A stretch of 64,000 nt of DNA from Roseateles_B sp041906185 (GCA_041906185.1 JAYRJQ010000011.1:138249-202248), one strand, 5' to 3'; numbered from the stretch's first letter, positions 1 to 8,090 are shown. Notes: generated by a model from the sequence alone, not told the origin. A program made the numbers and translations.

Positions 1-378
1 GCCCAGCAGGGCCGCGCCTCCATGGCGACCTATGAGTGCCTGACCCGGCAGGACCATGCCCAGCTCACGCCCTCCATTGCCAGGCACCTCGCGGCGCATC
101 TGTCCGAGGCCGACATCCGTGCCGCACTCGCCTTCTTCTCGTCACCCGTCGGGCTGAAGTTCACCGAGGCCTCGCTGGTCAACGCCCATCAGCGCTTCGA
201 TCCCACGGTGAAGGAGACCCTGCCGGACTTCTCGCCCGAGGAGATGGCCGCGGCGTCGGCATTCCTCCAATCGGCGGAGGGCCGCAAGCTGCAAGGCCTC
301 TTCTCGCCCTCGCCACCGGAGACCCAGCAGGTGGCGAACCAGCTGCTGGCGGCGTGCGGCGGGCAAGCGCCCCGGTGA
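1..378 (+). CDS. DUF2059-like protein, C-terminal part (5' truncated)
   Basis: The reading frame is open from the first base of the window to a TGA at 376-378, so the start lies outside; the ATG at 22 is probably internal. The visible 125 residues are helical, with the pattern of a block around FFSSPVGLKF and a second around FLQSAEGRKL. In DUF2059-type periplasmic proteins such paired helices carry a 'F-x-S-P-x-G-x-K' motif, so that family is the best match. The function of these proteins is not established. The gene is convergent with the signal peptidase gene that ends at 421. Confidence 0.6.
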   Translation, partial: AQQGRASMATYECLTRQDHAQLTPSIARHLAAHLSEADIRAALAFFSSPVGLKFTEASLVNAHQRFDPTVKETLPDFSPEEMAAASAFLQSAEGRKLQGLFSPSPPETQQVANQLLAACGGQAPR

Positions 379-420
379 CGATGCGGCATTGAGGCGGCAT
401 CGAGGCGGCGCCGCCGGCAC

Positions 421-1101
421 TTACCTCAACGGCATCCCGAAGCGCTCCAGGCGCGGCGTCCACACGCCGTCCAGATCCGCCGAGGCCAGGATGTGATGCG
501 CCCGCCCGATCACGGCCTCGCGCGGGACGAGGCCGATGTAGCGGGAGTCCGCGCTGTTGTCGCGGTTGTCGCCCAGCACCATCAGCTGCCCCGGGGGCAC
601 GATGAGGGGCTCGAAGCTGGAGCGGGCATGGACGCCGTCCAGCCACTGCACCTGCCGGGTCTGGCCGCCGACCTGCTCCTGCACGCGGCGGGCCGGCCAC
701 TCGCCGATGCCCGCCACCGACTCGCGCACCGCGGTCTCGTTCTCGTAGCGGGCGGCCTCGCCGTTGATGTAGAGGCGCTCGTCGCGCATCTCGACCACAT
801 CCCCCCCCACGGCCACGATGCGCTTGATCAGCCGCGTGCCGTCCTTGGGCGAGCTGAAAGTGATGATGTCGCCGCGCTGCGGATCCCCGAGGCGGGCGAC
901 GACGATCTGGCTCAGCGGGAGCTTGAAGTCGTAGGCCAGACGGTTGACGAGCACGACGTCCCCCTCCAGCAGATTGGGCCGCATGGAGCCCGTGGGGATG
1001 GGGTTCCAGTCCGCGATCGCCGTGCGGAAGAAACCGAAGCACAGCAGAAAGATCAGGAAGCCGCGGTTCTCGCGCAGCACTTGCATCACGGGCGTTTTCA
1101 T
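421..1101 (-). CDS. lepB: Signal peptidase I (S26A family)
   Basis: Predicted leader peptidase that cleaves signal peptides from exported proteins at the outer face of the inner membrane. The sequence shows one N-terminal membrane helix (about residues 14-29), the serine motif PTGSM with the nucleophile at Ser39, the general-base lysine in GTRLIKR at Lys93, and the box E motif GDNRDNSADSR near the C-terminus. I start it at the ATG of MKTPVMQ (1101) because the preceding ten residues of the longer frame look non-coding. At 226 residues with a single membrane helix it is shorter than E. coli LepB. It is not beside lepA or rnc, so it may be a second, accessory copy. Confidence 0.9.
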   Translation of the reverse strand: MKTPVMQVLRENRGFLIFLLCFGFFRTAIADWNPIPTGSMRPNLLEGDVVLVNRLAYDFKLPLSQIVVARLGDPQRGDIITFSSPKDGTRLIKRIVAVGGDVVEMRDERLYINGEAARYENETAVRESVAGIGEWPARRVQEQVGGQTRQVQWLDGVHARSSFEPLIVPPGQLMVLGDNRDNSADSRYIGLVPREAVIGRAHHILASADLDGVWTPRLERFGMPLR

Positions 1102-1194
1102 GGGCCTCTCCGGGTGTCCAGCCCTCAGCATCGCGGGGCGGGCTTAGCAAGGCCTTAAGCCACGAGCGGGAAGGCGGGACGGGCGGCGTGGCAA

Positions 1195-1686
1195 TCAGGA
1201 CCGGAAGGCAGGCCGCGCGGGGCGCGGCAGCGCACGGGCAAGCGGGTGCCCGAGGCCGGCTGCCTCGATCACGGCCTGGTGCAGCCCATCCAGGTCGGCC
1301 AGCATCAGTGGCAGCCAGAAGCTGCGGGTCTCGCCATCCACCCGCAGCCGCAGATGAGGGAAGTACAGCAGATACGCGGGCTCGACCGACCGGATGGCCG
1401 CCCACGGCAGGATCTGCCAGCGGCCGCGCGCATCAAAGGTGCGCAGGCCCTGTGGCCCGACACGGAAGCGAAAGGCCAGCACCGGCCCGACCATGGCGAC
1501 GGCCAACAGCAGCCCCATGCCGACATGCAGCAGCAGGTCGGGGCGCTGGATGGGCTGCCCGGTCCAGGCTGACTTCAGGACCAGGAGGGAGCCGATCAGC
1601 GCCATGCACACGGACAGCTGCGCCCGCCACATGGGCCAGAAGGCATAGCGAAAGCTGCGGTAGTGCATGGAAGAGATGTTTGGCAA
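1195..1686 (-). CDS. Small membrane protein, PH/YcxB-like
   Basis: A 163-residue protein (157 if the second ATG, MHYRSF, is used) with two membrane helices at about residues 25-40 and 52-72. A soluble C-terminal half follows, reading like a bacterial PH fold (FRVGPQGLRTFDARG..WQILPWAAIRSVE). This arrangement resembles YcxB-like membrane proteins of unknown role. It lies between the signal peptidase gene and the YceI-like gene on the same strand, without obvious functional ties to either. The family match is by pattern only. Confidence 0.6.
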   Translation of the reverse strand: MPNISSMHYRSFRYAFWPMWRAQLSVCMALIGSLLVLKSAWTGQPIQRPDLLLHVGMGLLLAVAMVGPVLAFRFRVGPQGLRTFDARGRWQILPWAAIRSVEPAYLLYFPHLRLRVDGETRSFWLPLMLADLDGLHQAVIEAAGLGHPLARALPRPARPAFRS

Positions 1687-1725
1687 TTCGAGCAGCGCCA
1701 GATGGTCGCCAGGGGCGCCATTGTG

Positions 1726-2514
1726 TCAGCGCGGGCGCAGCACGAGATCCAGGCTCACCGCGAGATCGTCCTGCACGGCCAGCAGGCCGCCCAGCAGGCT
1801 GAAGGGTCGGATGCCGAAGTCGGTGAGCCGCAAGGCCATCTGCCCCTGCACGCGCAAGACCTGACCCTCGGGCGATGCCGACGTGGCCAGCGCCAGCGGC
1901 AGGCGCCAGCGGCGCTGCTGGCCGTGCCAGTCGATCTCGATCTCGGCCAGCACGTGCGCGCCCTCGCCGCGCAGCGCCACCGACTGCACGCGCAGCCAGG
2001 GATGGCGGGCCGCATCGAGCATGGACTCGCCCAGCAGATTGGCGCGCGTCGCCGCGATCGCCCCCGGGCCGGGGAGGGATGCGAAGGCCGGGCCGAGCTG
2101 CGCACGCCGGGCCGGGTCGTCCAGCTGCAGCGCGTCCAGGCGCAGGGCCAGGGCGAAGCGGGAGGCCGCCAGCTGCGCGGCCGTGAGGCGCGCCGGATCG
2201 GGCGCATGGGACGCATCCGCCGGCAACTGCAGCCAGCCCTGCAGCTGCGGGGCCGTCAGGACGTGGTTGTGACCGAGGCCCGAGAGCGCGCCCTGCCGGA
2301 AGGCCAGCACCTGCAGCAGCGAGGCCGGGGCGTCGAGGCGCCACAGCGCGCCGCCCTGGGGCAGCGGGGCGAGGCCCGCCTCCGCTTCCGCCGCCGGGGA
2401 CGGGGTCGCCGCGGCAGGCGCATCCGCCGGCCCGGGCACGCCGGCGCAGGCGGACAGCAGCAGCCCCACGGCGCCGCCCAGCAGCGCGCGCCGGCCGGGC
2501 CGCGCCTGGGTCAA
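1726..2514 (-). CDS. YceI-like lipoprotein
   Basis: About 262 residues. The frame starts at a TTG that overlaps the stop of the upstream peroxiredoxin gene (shared TTGA at 2511-2514), with a GGAAGG ribosome site eight bases before it, so the two are probably translationally coupled. The N-terminus has a lipoprotein signal (LLSACAG lipobox). The body carries YceI-type features: a 'SGLGHNHVL' segment near the start of the mature domain and alternating beta strands ending in 'ALRLTDFGIRP'. YceI proteins are periplasmic lipocalin-like folds that bind isoprenoid-type molecules; the ligand here is unknown. The remaining sequence is Ala/Pro-rich and divergent. Confidence 0.7.
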   Translation of the reverse strand: MTQARPGRRALLGGAVGLLLSACAGVPGPADAPAAATPSPAAEAEAGLAPLPQGGALWRLDAPASLLQVLAFRQGALSGLGHNHVLTAPQLQGWLQLPADASHAPDPARLTAAQLAASRFALALRLDALQLDDPARRAQLGPAFASLPGPGAIAATRANLLGESMLDAARHPWLRVQSVALRGEGAHVLAEIEIDWHGQQRRWRLPLALATSASPEGQVLRVQGQMALRLTDFGIRPFSLLGGLLAVQDDLAVSLDLVLRPR

Positions 2515-3056
2515 CGGCCGGCCTTCCAGGCCTCGGCGGCCTTCATCATGGCCTCGACGTGGCCGTCGGCGCTGAGCTTGGCATGCACGGCGGCAATGCG
2601 GCCCGGCGGCACGATGAAGTAGGAGATGCGGTCGGCCGTGTCGGCCATCATCAGCAGCTTGGCGTCGTAGGCCTTCATGACCTTGGCGCCGGCGTCGGCG
2701 GCCACGGCGAACTGCTTGCGGCAGGCCTCGACGCTGAAGCGCTTGAGCGTGGCGATGTCGTCGTTCGAGATGCCGATCACCGTGACGCCGAGCTGCTGGA
2801 ACTTCGGCGTGGCCTCGGCGAACTGGTGCGCCTCGACGGTGCAGCCGCTGGTGAAGGCCTTGGGGTAGAAGTACAGCACCACCGGGCCCTTCTTGAGCGC
2901 CTCGGCCAGCTGGAAGCGGTAGGGCTCGCCGGCCAGGGCGGCGTCGGCGCTGAAGTCGGGCGCGGCGTCGCCGGGCTTGAGGGCCGCCTGCGCCGGGCCC
3001 GCGAGGGCGGCCAGGGCCAGCAGGGAGGGCAGGAGGAATCGGGGAGTCGCGCGCAT
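2511..3056 (-). CDS. Periplasmic peroxiredoxin (AhpC/TSA-BCP type)
   Basis: A 181-residue thiol peroxidase with a cleavable signal peptide (cleavage near AQA-24). The peroxidatic cysteine is Cys72 in the motif PKAFTSGCTVEA, close to the family consensus P-x-x-x-T-P/S-x-C-T. Cys112 (VEACRKQF) is positioned like a resolving cysteine of atypical two-Cys BCP/PrxQ enzymes. It should reduce hydroperoxides in the periplasm using a thioredoxin-like donor not seen here. It is the first gene of a two-gene unit with the YceI-like lipoprotein. Confidence 0.85.
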   Translation of the reverse strand: MRATPRFLLPSLLALAALAGPAQAALKPGDAAPDFSADAALAGEPYRFQLAEALKKGPVVLYFYPKAFTSGCTVEAHQFAEATPKFQQLGVTVIGISNDDIATLKRFSVEACRKQFAVAADAGAKVMKAYDAKLLMMADTADRISYFIVPPGRIAAVHAKLSADGHVEAMMKAAEAWKAGR

Positions 3057-3122
3057 GGTCGTCCTTGGGGTGTGCAGTGGCCCGCATCATGCCCAGGACG
3101 CAAGCCCTCTGCCAGGGCTCGG

Positions 3123-3962
3123 CTATTCGAGCGGTCTCAAGGCAGGCGCGCCCAGCCAGCCCTCCGCCACCCACTGCTGCAGGCAGGCGACGAGGCGCGC
3201 CGGCGCCTCGGCCTCGCCCCATTGCGTGACGGCGAGCTCGCCAAGGCCGGGCCAGTCCACGCCCGCGAACACGGCGGCGACCAGCGCGCCCTCGCCGGGC
3301 TCCAGCGAGCGCCAGCGCGTCTCCAGCTGCGGGCGCCAGGCCAGCAGGGCATGGGCCAGCGGCTCGGGGGCGGGGAGCGCGAGTTCCTCGTCCCCTCCGG
3401 CCTCCGCGCCCTCCCCCGCCTCGCGGCGCTCGGCCTGCCGCGCCAGCGCCGCCCACGCGGGCTCCACGGCCCAGTCCAGGGGCAGCAGGCGGCTGCTGGC
3501 GCGGGGCTGCAGGCGCAGCCGGGCCCAGTCCTCGGGGGCGAGGCGCTGCAGGGATTCGAAGCTCAGCGCCGGCTCGTCCGCCGCGTCGAAGACGGCGCGC
3601 AGCGCCGCGTCCATGCGGGCGATGTCGACAAAGGCCGGATGCGCGAGCGCCTCGTGTGCCGCCAGGAAGTCGGGCAGCTGCTCGCCGTACCAGCGGATGG
3701 ACGCGTGCGACGACGGGTGCGCCTGCACATAGTCGGCGGCCAGCGCGTCGAAGTCCTCGTCGCCCATCACCTGGGCGAGCACGGCGTAGTTGTCCCGCAG
3801 CGCGGCAACGAGCCGGGCGCGGTAGGCGTGGCGATAGACGGCGAGCCCGCGCGCCGAGGCGGCGTCGAGCAGGCCGGCGGCATCGGGGGCATCAGAGGCA
3901 GCGGCGTCCAGCAGCAGTGCCTGCATCTGCCGCTGGGTGTCGATCAGGGCGGGCGCGCTCAT
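3123..3962 (-). CDS. bufC: BufC/HvfC-type MNIO partner protein (DUF2063)
   Basis: A 279-residue DUF2063 protein, formerly labelled 'putative DNA-binding domain'. The family hallmark is the N-terminal helical segment with LRDNYAVLAQVMGDEDF followed by YVQAHPSSHASIRWYG. In characterised bufferin clusters this protein is the partner that delivers the precursor peptide to the MNIO enzyme. Its ATG overlaps the stop of the upstream enzyme gene (ATGA at 3959-3962), which implies translational coupling. It closes the three-gene bufferin operon that begins at 5146. Confidence 0.85.
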   Translation of the reverse strand: MSAPALIDTQRQMQALLLDAAASDAPDAAGLLDAASARGLAVYRHAYRARLVAALRDNYAVLAQVMGDEDFDALAADYVQAHPSSHASIRWYGEQLPDFLAAHEALAHPAFVDIARMDAALRAVFDAADEPALSFESLQRLAPEDWARLRLQPRASSRLLPLDWAVEPAWAALARQAERREAGEGAEAGGDEELALPAPEPLAHALLAWRPQLETRWRSLEPGEGALVAAVFAGVDWPGLGELAVTQWGEAEAPARLVACLQQWVAEGWLGAPALRPLE

Positions 3963-4810
3963 GCGGCCTCCCGCCAGCCGGCGAGCGTGCGGTGTGCGAG
4001 CTGCCGTGCCTGATCCAGCTCCTGCAGCAGCACGGGCAGCGGCGGGATGTCGTCGTCACGCTCGATCATCGTGGGCACCGGGCCCAGGCGCCGCAGCGTG
4101 TAGGCATAGAGCTCCCAGACGGCGTCGCACACGCGATGGTCGTGGGTGTCGATCACCAGCTCGCCGAGGTCCTCGTGGCCGGCCAGGTGGATCTGGCGGA
4201 CCCGCGTGGCGGGCATGGCGTCGATGAAGGCCCGGGCGTCGAAGCCGTGGTTGCGGCTGGAGACGTAGACGTTGTTGACGTCCAGCAGCAGCTCGGCGCC
4301 GCTGCGCTGCAGCAGCGCGGCGATGAATTCGGCCTCGCCCATCTCGTCCTGGGCATAGCGGACATAGCTGGAGACGTTCTCCAGCACCAGCGGCCGCCCG
4401 AGCAGCTCCTGCACCTGCGCGATGCGCGGCAGCAGGTGGCGCAGCGTCGCCTCGGTGTAGGGCAGCGGCAGCAGGTCATGCAGGCGGCGGTGGTCCACGC
4501 CGCCCCAGCAGAGGTGGTCGGACACCCAGCCGGGCTCGACGCGGTCGGCCAGGGCACGCAGGTCGCGCAGATAGGCCAGGTCCAGCGGATCGGCGCTGCC
4601 GAGGGAGAGCGAGACGCCGTGCATCACCACCGGATAGTCGCGGCGCAGGCGCTCCAGGTGGTGCAGCGGCTTGCCGCCGGGCACCAGGTAGTTCTCGGAG
4701 ATGATCTCCAGCCACTGCGGACGCAGGGCCGGGTCCATCGCCTCGCCCAGGGCCTGGTAGTGCTCGACGCGCAGGCCCAGGCCGAAGCCTTCGATGGGGG
4801 TGGAGGTCAT
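3959..4810 (-). CDS. bufB: MNIO/DUF692 iron enzyme, bufferin maturase
   Basis: A 283-residue DUF692 (multinuclear non-haem iron-dependent oxidase, TIM barrel) protein. Metal-ligand style motifs seen in order: SENYL, VMHGVSLSLG, SDHLCWGG, LENVSSY, LLDVNNVYVSS, IHLAGHED and DTHDHRV. Enzymes of this family convert cysteines of a precursor peptide; in bufferin systems they make 5-thiooxazoles used for copper chelation. I use the ATG at 4810 (MTSTPIEGFGLG), the conserved family N-terminus, rather than the upstream ATG. The gene lies 75 bases after the precursor gene and overlaps the partner gene. Confidence 0.88.
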   Translation of the reverse strand: MTSTPIEGFGLGLRVEHYQALGEAMDPALRPQWLEIISENYLVPGGKPLHHLERLRRDYPVVMHGVSLSLGSADPLDLAYLRDLRALADRVEPGWVSDHLCWGGVDHRRLHDLLPLPYTEATLRHLLPRIAQVQELLGRPLVLENVSSYVRYAQDEMGEAEFIAALLQRSGAELLLDVNNVYVSSRNHGFDARAFIDAMPATRVRQIHLAGHEDLGELVIDTHDHRVCDAVWELYAYTLRRLGPVPTMIERDDDIPPLPVLLQELDQARQLAHRTLAGWREAA

Positions 4811-4885
4811 GGCGGGCGGCAGCAAGAGGGATCGAACGCCGGTGCCCGCACGCGGCAGGCACCGGCCCGGACGGCGTGCCGCCGA

Positions 4886-5146
4886 TCACTTCATGACGGT
4901 GCCACCGGCCTTCTTGCACTCGGCCTCGGTCTTCTTGACCCAGCCCTGGCCCTTGCAGCTGTTGTGGCCCTTGCAGTCGCTCTTGGCGGTCTTGCACTCC
5001 GAGGTGCCCTTGCAGCTGTTGATGCCCGAGCACTTGACCATGCCGTCGTCGGCCGGGGCCTGGGCCTGCGCGGGCAGCGTGGACGACGCGAACAGCGCGG
5101 CAGCGGCGGCGGCGACGGACAGGCCGGTCTTGAGAGCGTTTTGCAT
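4886..5146 (-). CDS. bufA: Bufferin-type cysteine-rich precursor (BufA2-like)
   Basis: An 86-residue secreted peptide: signal peptide to about AQA-28, then a Lys-rich core with six cysteines at 39, 45, 51, 58, 64 and 77. The core repeats itself: CSGINSCKG (39-47) and CKGHNSCKG (58-66) share a C-x5-C spacing. This matches the second class of bufferin precursors rather than the four-Cys DUF2282 class. Bufferins are periplasmic copper-buffering ribosomally made peptides. It is followed by its MNIO enzyme and partner protein. A good AGGAG ribosome site precedes the ATG. Confidence 0.82.
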   Translation of the reverse strand: MQNALKTGLSVAAAAAALFASSTLPAQAQAPADDGMVKCSGINSCKGTSECKTAKSDCKGHNSCKGQGWVKKTEAECKKAGGTVMK

Positions 5147-5226
5147 GTGAATCTCCTGGTTGCTTGTTGAAGTCAGACACCGATCCCGCGCGCCGGGCTC
5201 GAGGCCTCGGCGGCTGGATCTGCGGG

Positions 5227-5255
5227 TCTGTCGCGCCAGACGCGAGGAACTTACA
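5227..5255 (-). promoter_or_regulatory. Candidate ECF-type promoter of the bufferin operon
   Basis: On the minus strand TGTAAG (5250-5255) and CGACAGA (5227-5233) are separated by 16 bases, and transcription would start about 75 bases before bufA. The layout and TGTAA-type -35 box are typical of extracytoplasmic-function sigma factors, which control several known bufferin operons. No sigma or anti-sigma gene is present in this window, so this is only a candidate. Confidence 0.3.
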
Positions 5256-5318
5256 GGCGGTGCAGGAGAAATGTGTAACAGCCGCGGGGGGCCGACCGCG
5301 TGGGCCGACCGGGCGCCG

Positions 5319-6770
5319 TCAGCGCGAGCGGCGCCGCACCACGCCGGCGCCCAGCAGCATCGCGCTCAGGGCCAGGGCCAGCGAGGCGGGCTCGGGCACG
5401 GCCTTCAGGTCCTGCGGGACGTAGACCGAGCCCTTGAGGTCCGCATCGCCAATGCCGAAGACATAGAAGTGGTTGTTCCCGGCCTCCTTCGGCAGGAAGT
5501 CGTTGTCATTGGTCACCCACAGCGTGTGCAGCAGCTGGCCCTTCCAGACCACGTCCTCGCCCCAGGCCATGCCTTCGATCTTGGCCGGCACCGTCTCTGC
5601 CGTGAGACCCACTCCCGCGCCGATCAGCGTCGCGGCCACGTCGAGGAACAGGCTCTTCTTCACGGCAAAGCTGCGCAGGTCCCCCTTCTTGCCGCTGATG
5701 TCGGCGGCGCCGGCGAGGTCGATCTTGAACAGTTTCTTGGTCTTGGCCGCGCTGCCGTCGCCGAGGCCGGCGCCGTCCCGCTCGTCCAGGATGAACTCGT
5801 GGTCGTTGAGGGCCAGGATCTCGCTGACACCGCTGCCATCGGTCAGCTGGTAGGCGTACTGGTGCGTCACCCCGGTGGCGACGTCGATGGTGACGATGCG
5901 GATGACCTTGTTGCCGTCCTGCAGCAGCGGGGCCTGCATGACGCCGACCAGCGTCTTGCCGTCGGGCGTGAGCGCCAGGCCTTCCATGCCCTTGTTGGCC
6001 GCGCGGCCGCTGCTGTTGACGGGCTTGTCCTCGGCCGCCGTCGTGGTGCCCAGCACCTTGACGCCGAGCTCGGCCGGCAGCGCGTAGCTGCGCAGGCGCT
6101 GGCCCGTCGCGCGGTCGAACTGGTAGACGTAGGGGCCGTACTCGTCACTGATGAAGACCGTCTTCCCATCGTTGGAGACGCGTGCGCCCTCGGGGTCCAG
6201 GCGGGCGTTGTCCGGGTTCAGCGAGGAGTGGGACGGATCGAAGCCGTCCGAGCGGCCGGTGAAGTACTGGCGCGAGGCGGTGTTGAGCGCGGGCGCGCCG
6301 CTCGGCAGGCCGAAGGCGGTGCCGCTGCCGTAGCTCAGGGGCGTGGGGCTGGACAGCAGCGTGGTGCTCAGCAGCGTCGGCGTCAGCGTGAAGGGCAGCG
6401 AGCCGCCGCTCGAGGCCGTGAGGTTCATCTGCACGGTGTGGAAGCGGCTGATGTAGGACGCGGTGTTGTCCACCGCCGGGTTGTAGACGGTGGCGTTCGG
6501 ACCGCGGTCCGGCAGCGCGAGAAAGGTGTTGCCGCCCGCCCAGGCCAGGGCCGAGCCCATGCCGCCGAGCATGTCGGCCGGCAGGCCGTTCTCCAGCGTG
6601 CCGGTGAGGCCGGACTTGTCATGCGATCCGCTCAGCGAGCCGATGGCGAGCAGCGGGGCGGCGCTCGAGAGCGCCGGCAGCGCGAGCGCCAGGCTCAGGG
6701 CCAGGGCACGCAGGCGCAAGCGAGGCAGGGAACTAGGCAGGGACCGAGGAATGGGCAGGGGGCGGGACAT
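5319..6770 (-). CDS. Phytase-like esterase with PEP-CTERM anchor
   Basis: A 483-residue secreted protein: signal peptide (to about SSA-37), a beta-propeller-type 'esterase-like activity of phytase' domain with repeated motifs (GRGPNATVYNP-like DRGPNATVYNP, RLDPEGARVSNDGKTVFISDEYGP, GMEGLALTPDGKTLVG, NDHEFILDERDG), and a C-terminal VPEPASLAL, hydrophobic helix and RRRSR tail. That tail is the PEP-CTERM sorting signal recognised by exosortase/XrtA-type systems, so the protein is probably processed and displayed or released with exopolysaccharide. The substrate is unknown. No exosortase gene lies in this window. Confidence 0.85.
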   Translation of the reverse strand: MSRPLPIPRSLPSSLPRLRLRALALSLALALPALSSAAPLLAIGSLSGSHDKSGLTGTLENGLPADMLGGMGSALAWAGGNTFLALPDRGPNATVYNPAVDNTASYISRFHTVQMNLTASSGGSLPFTLTPTLLSTTLLSSPTPLSYGSGTAFGLPSGAPALNTASRQYFTGRSDGFDPSHSSLNPDNARLDPEGARVSNDGKTVFISDEYGPYVYQFDRATGQRLRSYALPAELGVKVLGTTTAAEDKPVNSSGRAANKGMEGLALTPDGKTLVGVMQAPLLQDGNKVIRIVTIDVATGVTHQYAYQLTDGSGVSEILALNDHEFILDERDGAGLGDGSAAKTKKLFKIDLAGAADISGKKGDLRSFAVKKSLFLDVAATLIGAGVGLTAETVPAKIEGMAWGEDVVWKGQLLHTLWVTNDNDFLPKEAGNNHFYVFGIGDADLKGSVYVPQDLKAVPEPASLALALSAMLLGAGVVRRRSR

Positions 6771-6894
6771 GGCAGGACTCCAGGCTGGACCAGCCCGGCA
6801 TCTTTCTGCGACGCGATGACAGGCCCGTGAACCCGCGGCCGCGCGGCCCCCCGCATTTCCGGGACAGGGTCAACCCGCCCGGCCCGTGGCCGGC

Positions 6895-7560
6895 TCAGCC
6901 GCCGAAGACCTTCTTCAGCAGCGCCGATCCCGTGCCGACCGGGTCGCGGCGGATCTGCTTCTCCTCCTCGCCGATCATGAAGAAGAGGCCGTCCAGCGCG
7001 CGGCGGGTGACGTAGCTCTGGATGTTGGCGTCGTCCTGCTTGACGAGGCCCAGGCCGGCGGCCTTGCCGGCGACGGCGTTGTACTTGTCGGCCAGTGCCT
7101 GCTTCTCCGTCGCCCGGGTCACGATGGGCAGGAAGCGCTGCGTGAGCGGCTCGCGGGTCTTGGCCGCGAAGAACTGCGTCACGGAGTCCTCGCCGCCCTT
7201 CACGATCTTCAGGGCGTCCTCCACGCTCATGTTCTTGGCCGCGTTGACCAGCAGCAGGCGCGCCTCGGGCACGGCGGCCTCGGCGGCGCGGTTCATGGCG
7301 GTGAGCAGCTCGTCCAGCTTGTGGCCCTGGCCTGTGGCCTTGAGCAGGCGGGCGGCGCCCTTGAGCGAGTCGGGCAGCTCGATGCGGACGCGGTCGTCGC
7401 CCAGGAAGCCATCCCGGCGGCCCAGCTGCGCGACGGCAGCCTGGGCGCCCCGCTCCAGGGCGGCGCGGATGCCGCTGGCGGCTTCGCTCTCTCCCAGCGC
7501 CCAGGCGGGCAGCGCGAGCGACAGGGGCATAGCGATGAGGACGGTGCGGCGGTTCAGCAT
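6895..7560 (-). CDS. DUF4197 exported protein
   Basis: A 221-residue protein starting at the ATG of MLNRRTVLIAMP; the longer open frame upstream runs through a tandem repeat and is ignored. It has a signal peptide ending near WALG. Family blocks include ALERGAQAAVAQLG, RIELPDSLKG, LDELLTAMNRAAEAAVPEA, GGEDSVTQFFAAKTR and ALDGLFFMIGEEE, which match DUF4197, a common periplasmic family of unknown function in Proteobacteria. The C-terminal EEEKQIRRDPVGTGSALLKKVFG is the usual ending of the family. It stands alone between the esterase and the DUF5329 gene. Confidence 0.85.
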   Translation of the reverse strand: MLNRRTVLIAMPLSLALPAWALGESEAASGIRAALERGAQAAVAQLGRRDGFLGDDRVRIELPDSLKGAARLLKATGQGHKLDELLTAMNRAAEAAVPEARLLLVNAAKNMSVEDALKIVKGGEDSVTQFFAAKTREPLTQRFLPIVTRATEKQALADKYNAVAGKAAGLGLVKQDDANIQSYVTRRALDGLFFMIGEEEKQIRRDPVGTGSALLKKVFGG

Positions 7561-7596
7561 GGCGGGCTCCGGCGGGGTGGCGGCAAATGAAGGGTC

Positions 7597-7661
7597 GGCG
7601 GAAAAGGACGGCGGAAAAGGGCGGCGGAAAAGGACGACGGGCAAGGGCGACGGGGAAAGCG
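7597..7661. repeat. Five tandem 13-bp units (GGCGGAAAAGGAC type)
   Basis: Consecutive 13-base units start at 7597, 7610, 7623, 7636 and 7649. The first three differ only at one position (GGCGGAAAAGGAC or GGCGGAAAAGGGC); the fourth and fifth have decayed (GACGGGCAAGGGC, GACGGGGAAAGCG). The array fills the gap upstream of the DUF4197 gene, 37 bases before its start codon. Confidence 0.8.
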
Positions 7662-7673
7662 GCGCGACTGGGG

Positions 7674-8060
7674 TCAGGTCTTGCCACCGCGGAGCTTCGC
7701 GAGCTCCTGCGTCAGCCAGGCCTTGCTTTCCACGGGCGCGGCGGCGGCGCAGCGCACGAGATAGGGCTTGCCGCTCATGCTGCTGCTGGTGGCGGCCTGC
7801 TGGATGAAGTCCTCGCTGCGCTTGAGCGTGGCGTCGTGGGACTCCAGGTAGTCGAGCTTCTTGAGCAGGTGGCTGCGGGCCTCGGCGCCGCTGTACCAGC
7901 TGCCGTTGCGGTTGAACTCGCAGCCGGAGTCCTGCAGGCGCTGCAGCAGGCCCTGGATCTCGGTCCGGACGGCGGGCGCGGTGGGCGCGGCGTGGGCGCT
8001 GCCGAGCAGGAGCGCCAGAACGGGGGCGAGGCCAGGGGCGAGGATGGAGGCGATCTTCAT
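7674..8060 (-). CDS. DUF5329 exported protein
   Basis: A 128-residue protein with a signal peptide (cleavage near AHA-25). The family signature reads LQDSGCEFNRNGSWY, EARSHLLKKLDYL, SEDFIQQAATSSSMSGKPYLV and WLTQELAKLR. These match DUF5329, a small periplasmic family of unknown function; its two cysteines (in SGCEF and VRCAA) may form a disulfide. It is followed by a 13-bp repeat array and then the DUF4197 gene, both on the same strand. No functional inference beyond location can be made. Confidence 0.85.
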   Translation of the reverse strand: MKIASILAPGLAPVLALLLGSAHAAPTAPAVRTEIQGLLQRLQDSGCEFNRNGSWYSGAEARSHLLKKLDYLESHDATLKRSEDFIQQAATSSSMSGKPYLVRCAAAAPVESKAWLTQELAKLRGGKT

Positions 8061-8090
8061 GCCGCGATCATCGCAAAAAGGACGGACCGC

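Noticed and set aside
179..1405. Long open frame of 408 codons on the minus strand across the signal peptidase gene
   Set aside because: It overlaps lepB and its neighbour in another frame, is full of Arg/Ala/Pro runs and contains no domain; such frames are produced by 70% GC.
7597..7661. Possible CRISPR array
   Set aside because: Units are directly adjacent 13-mers without spacers and no cas gene is present.
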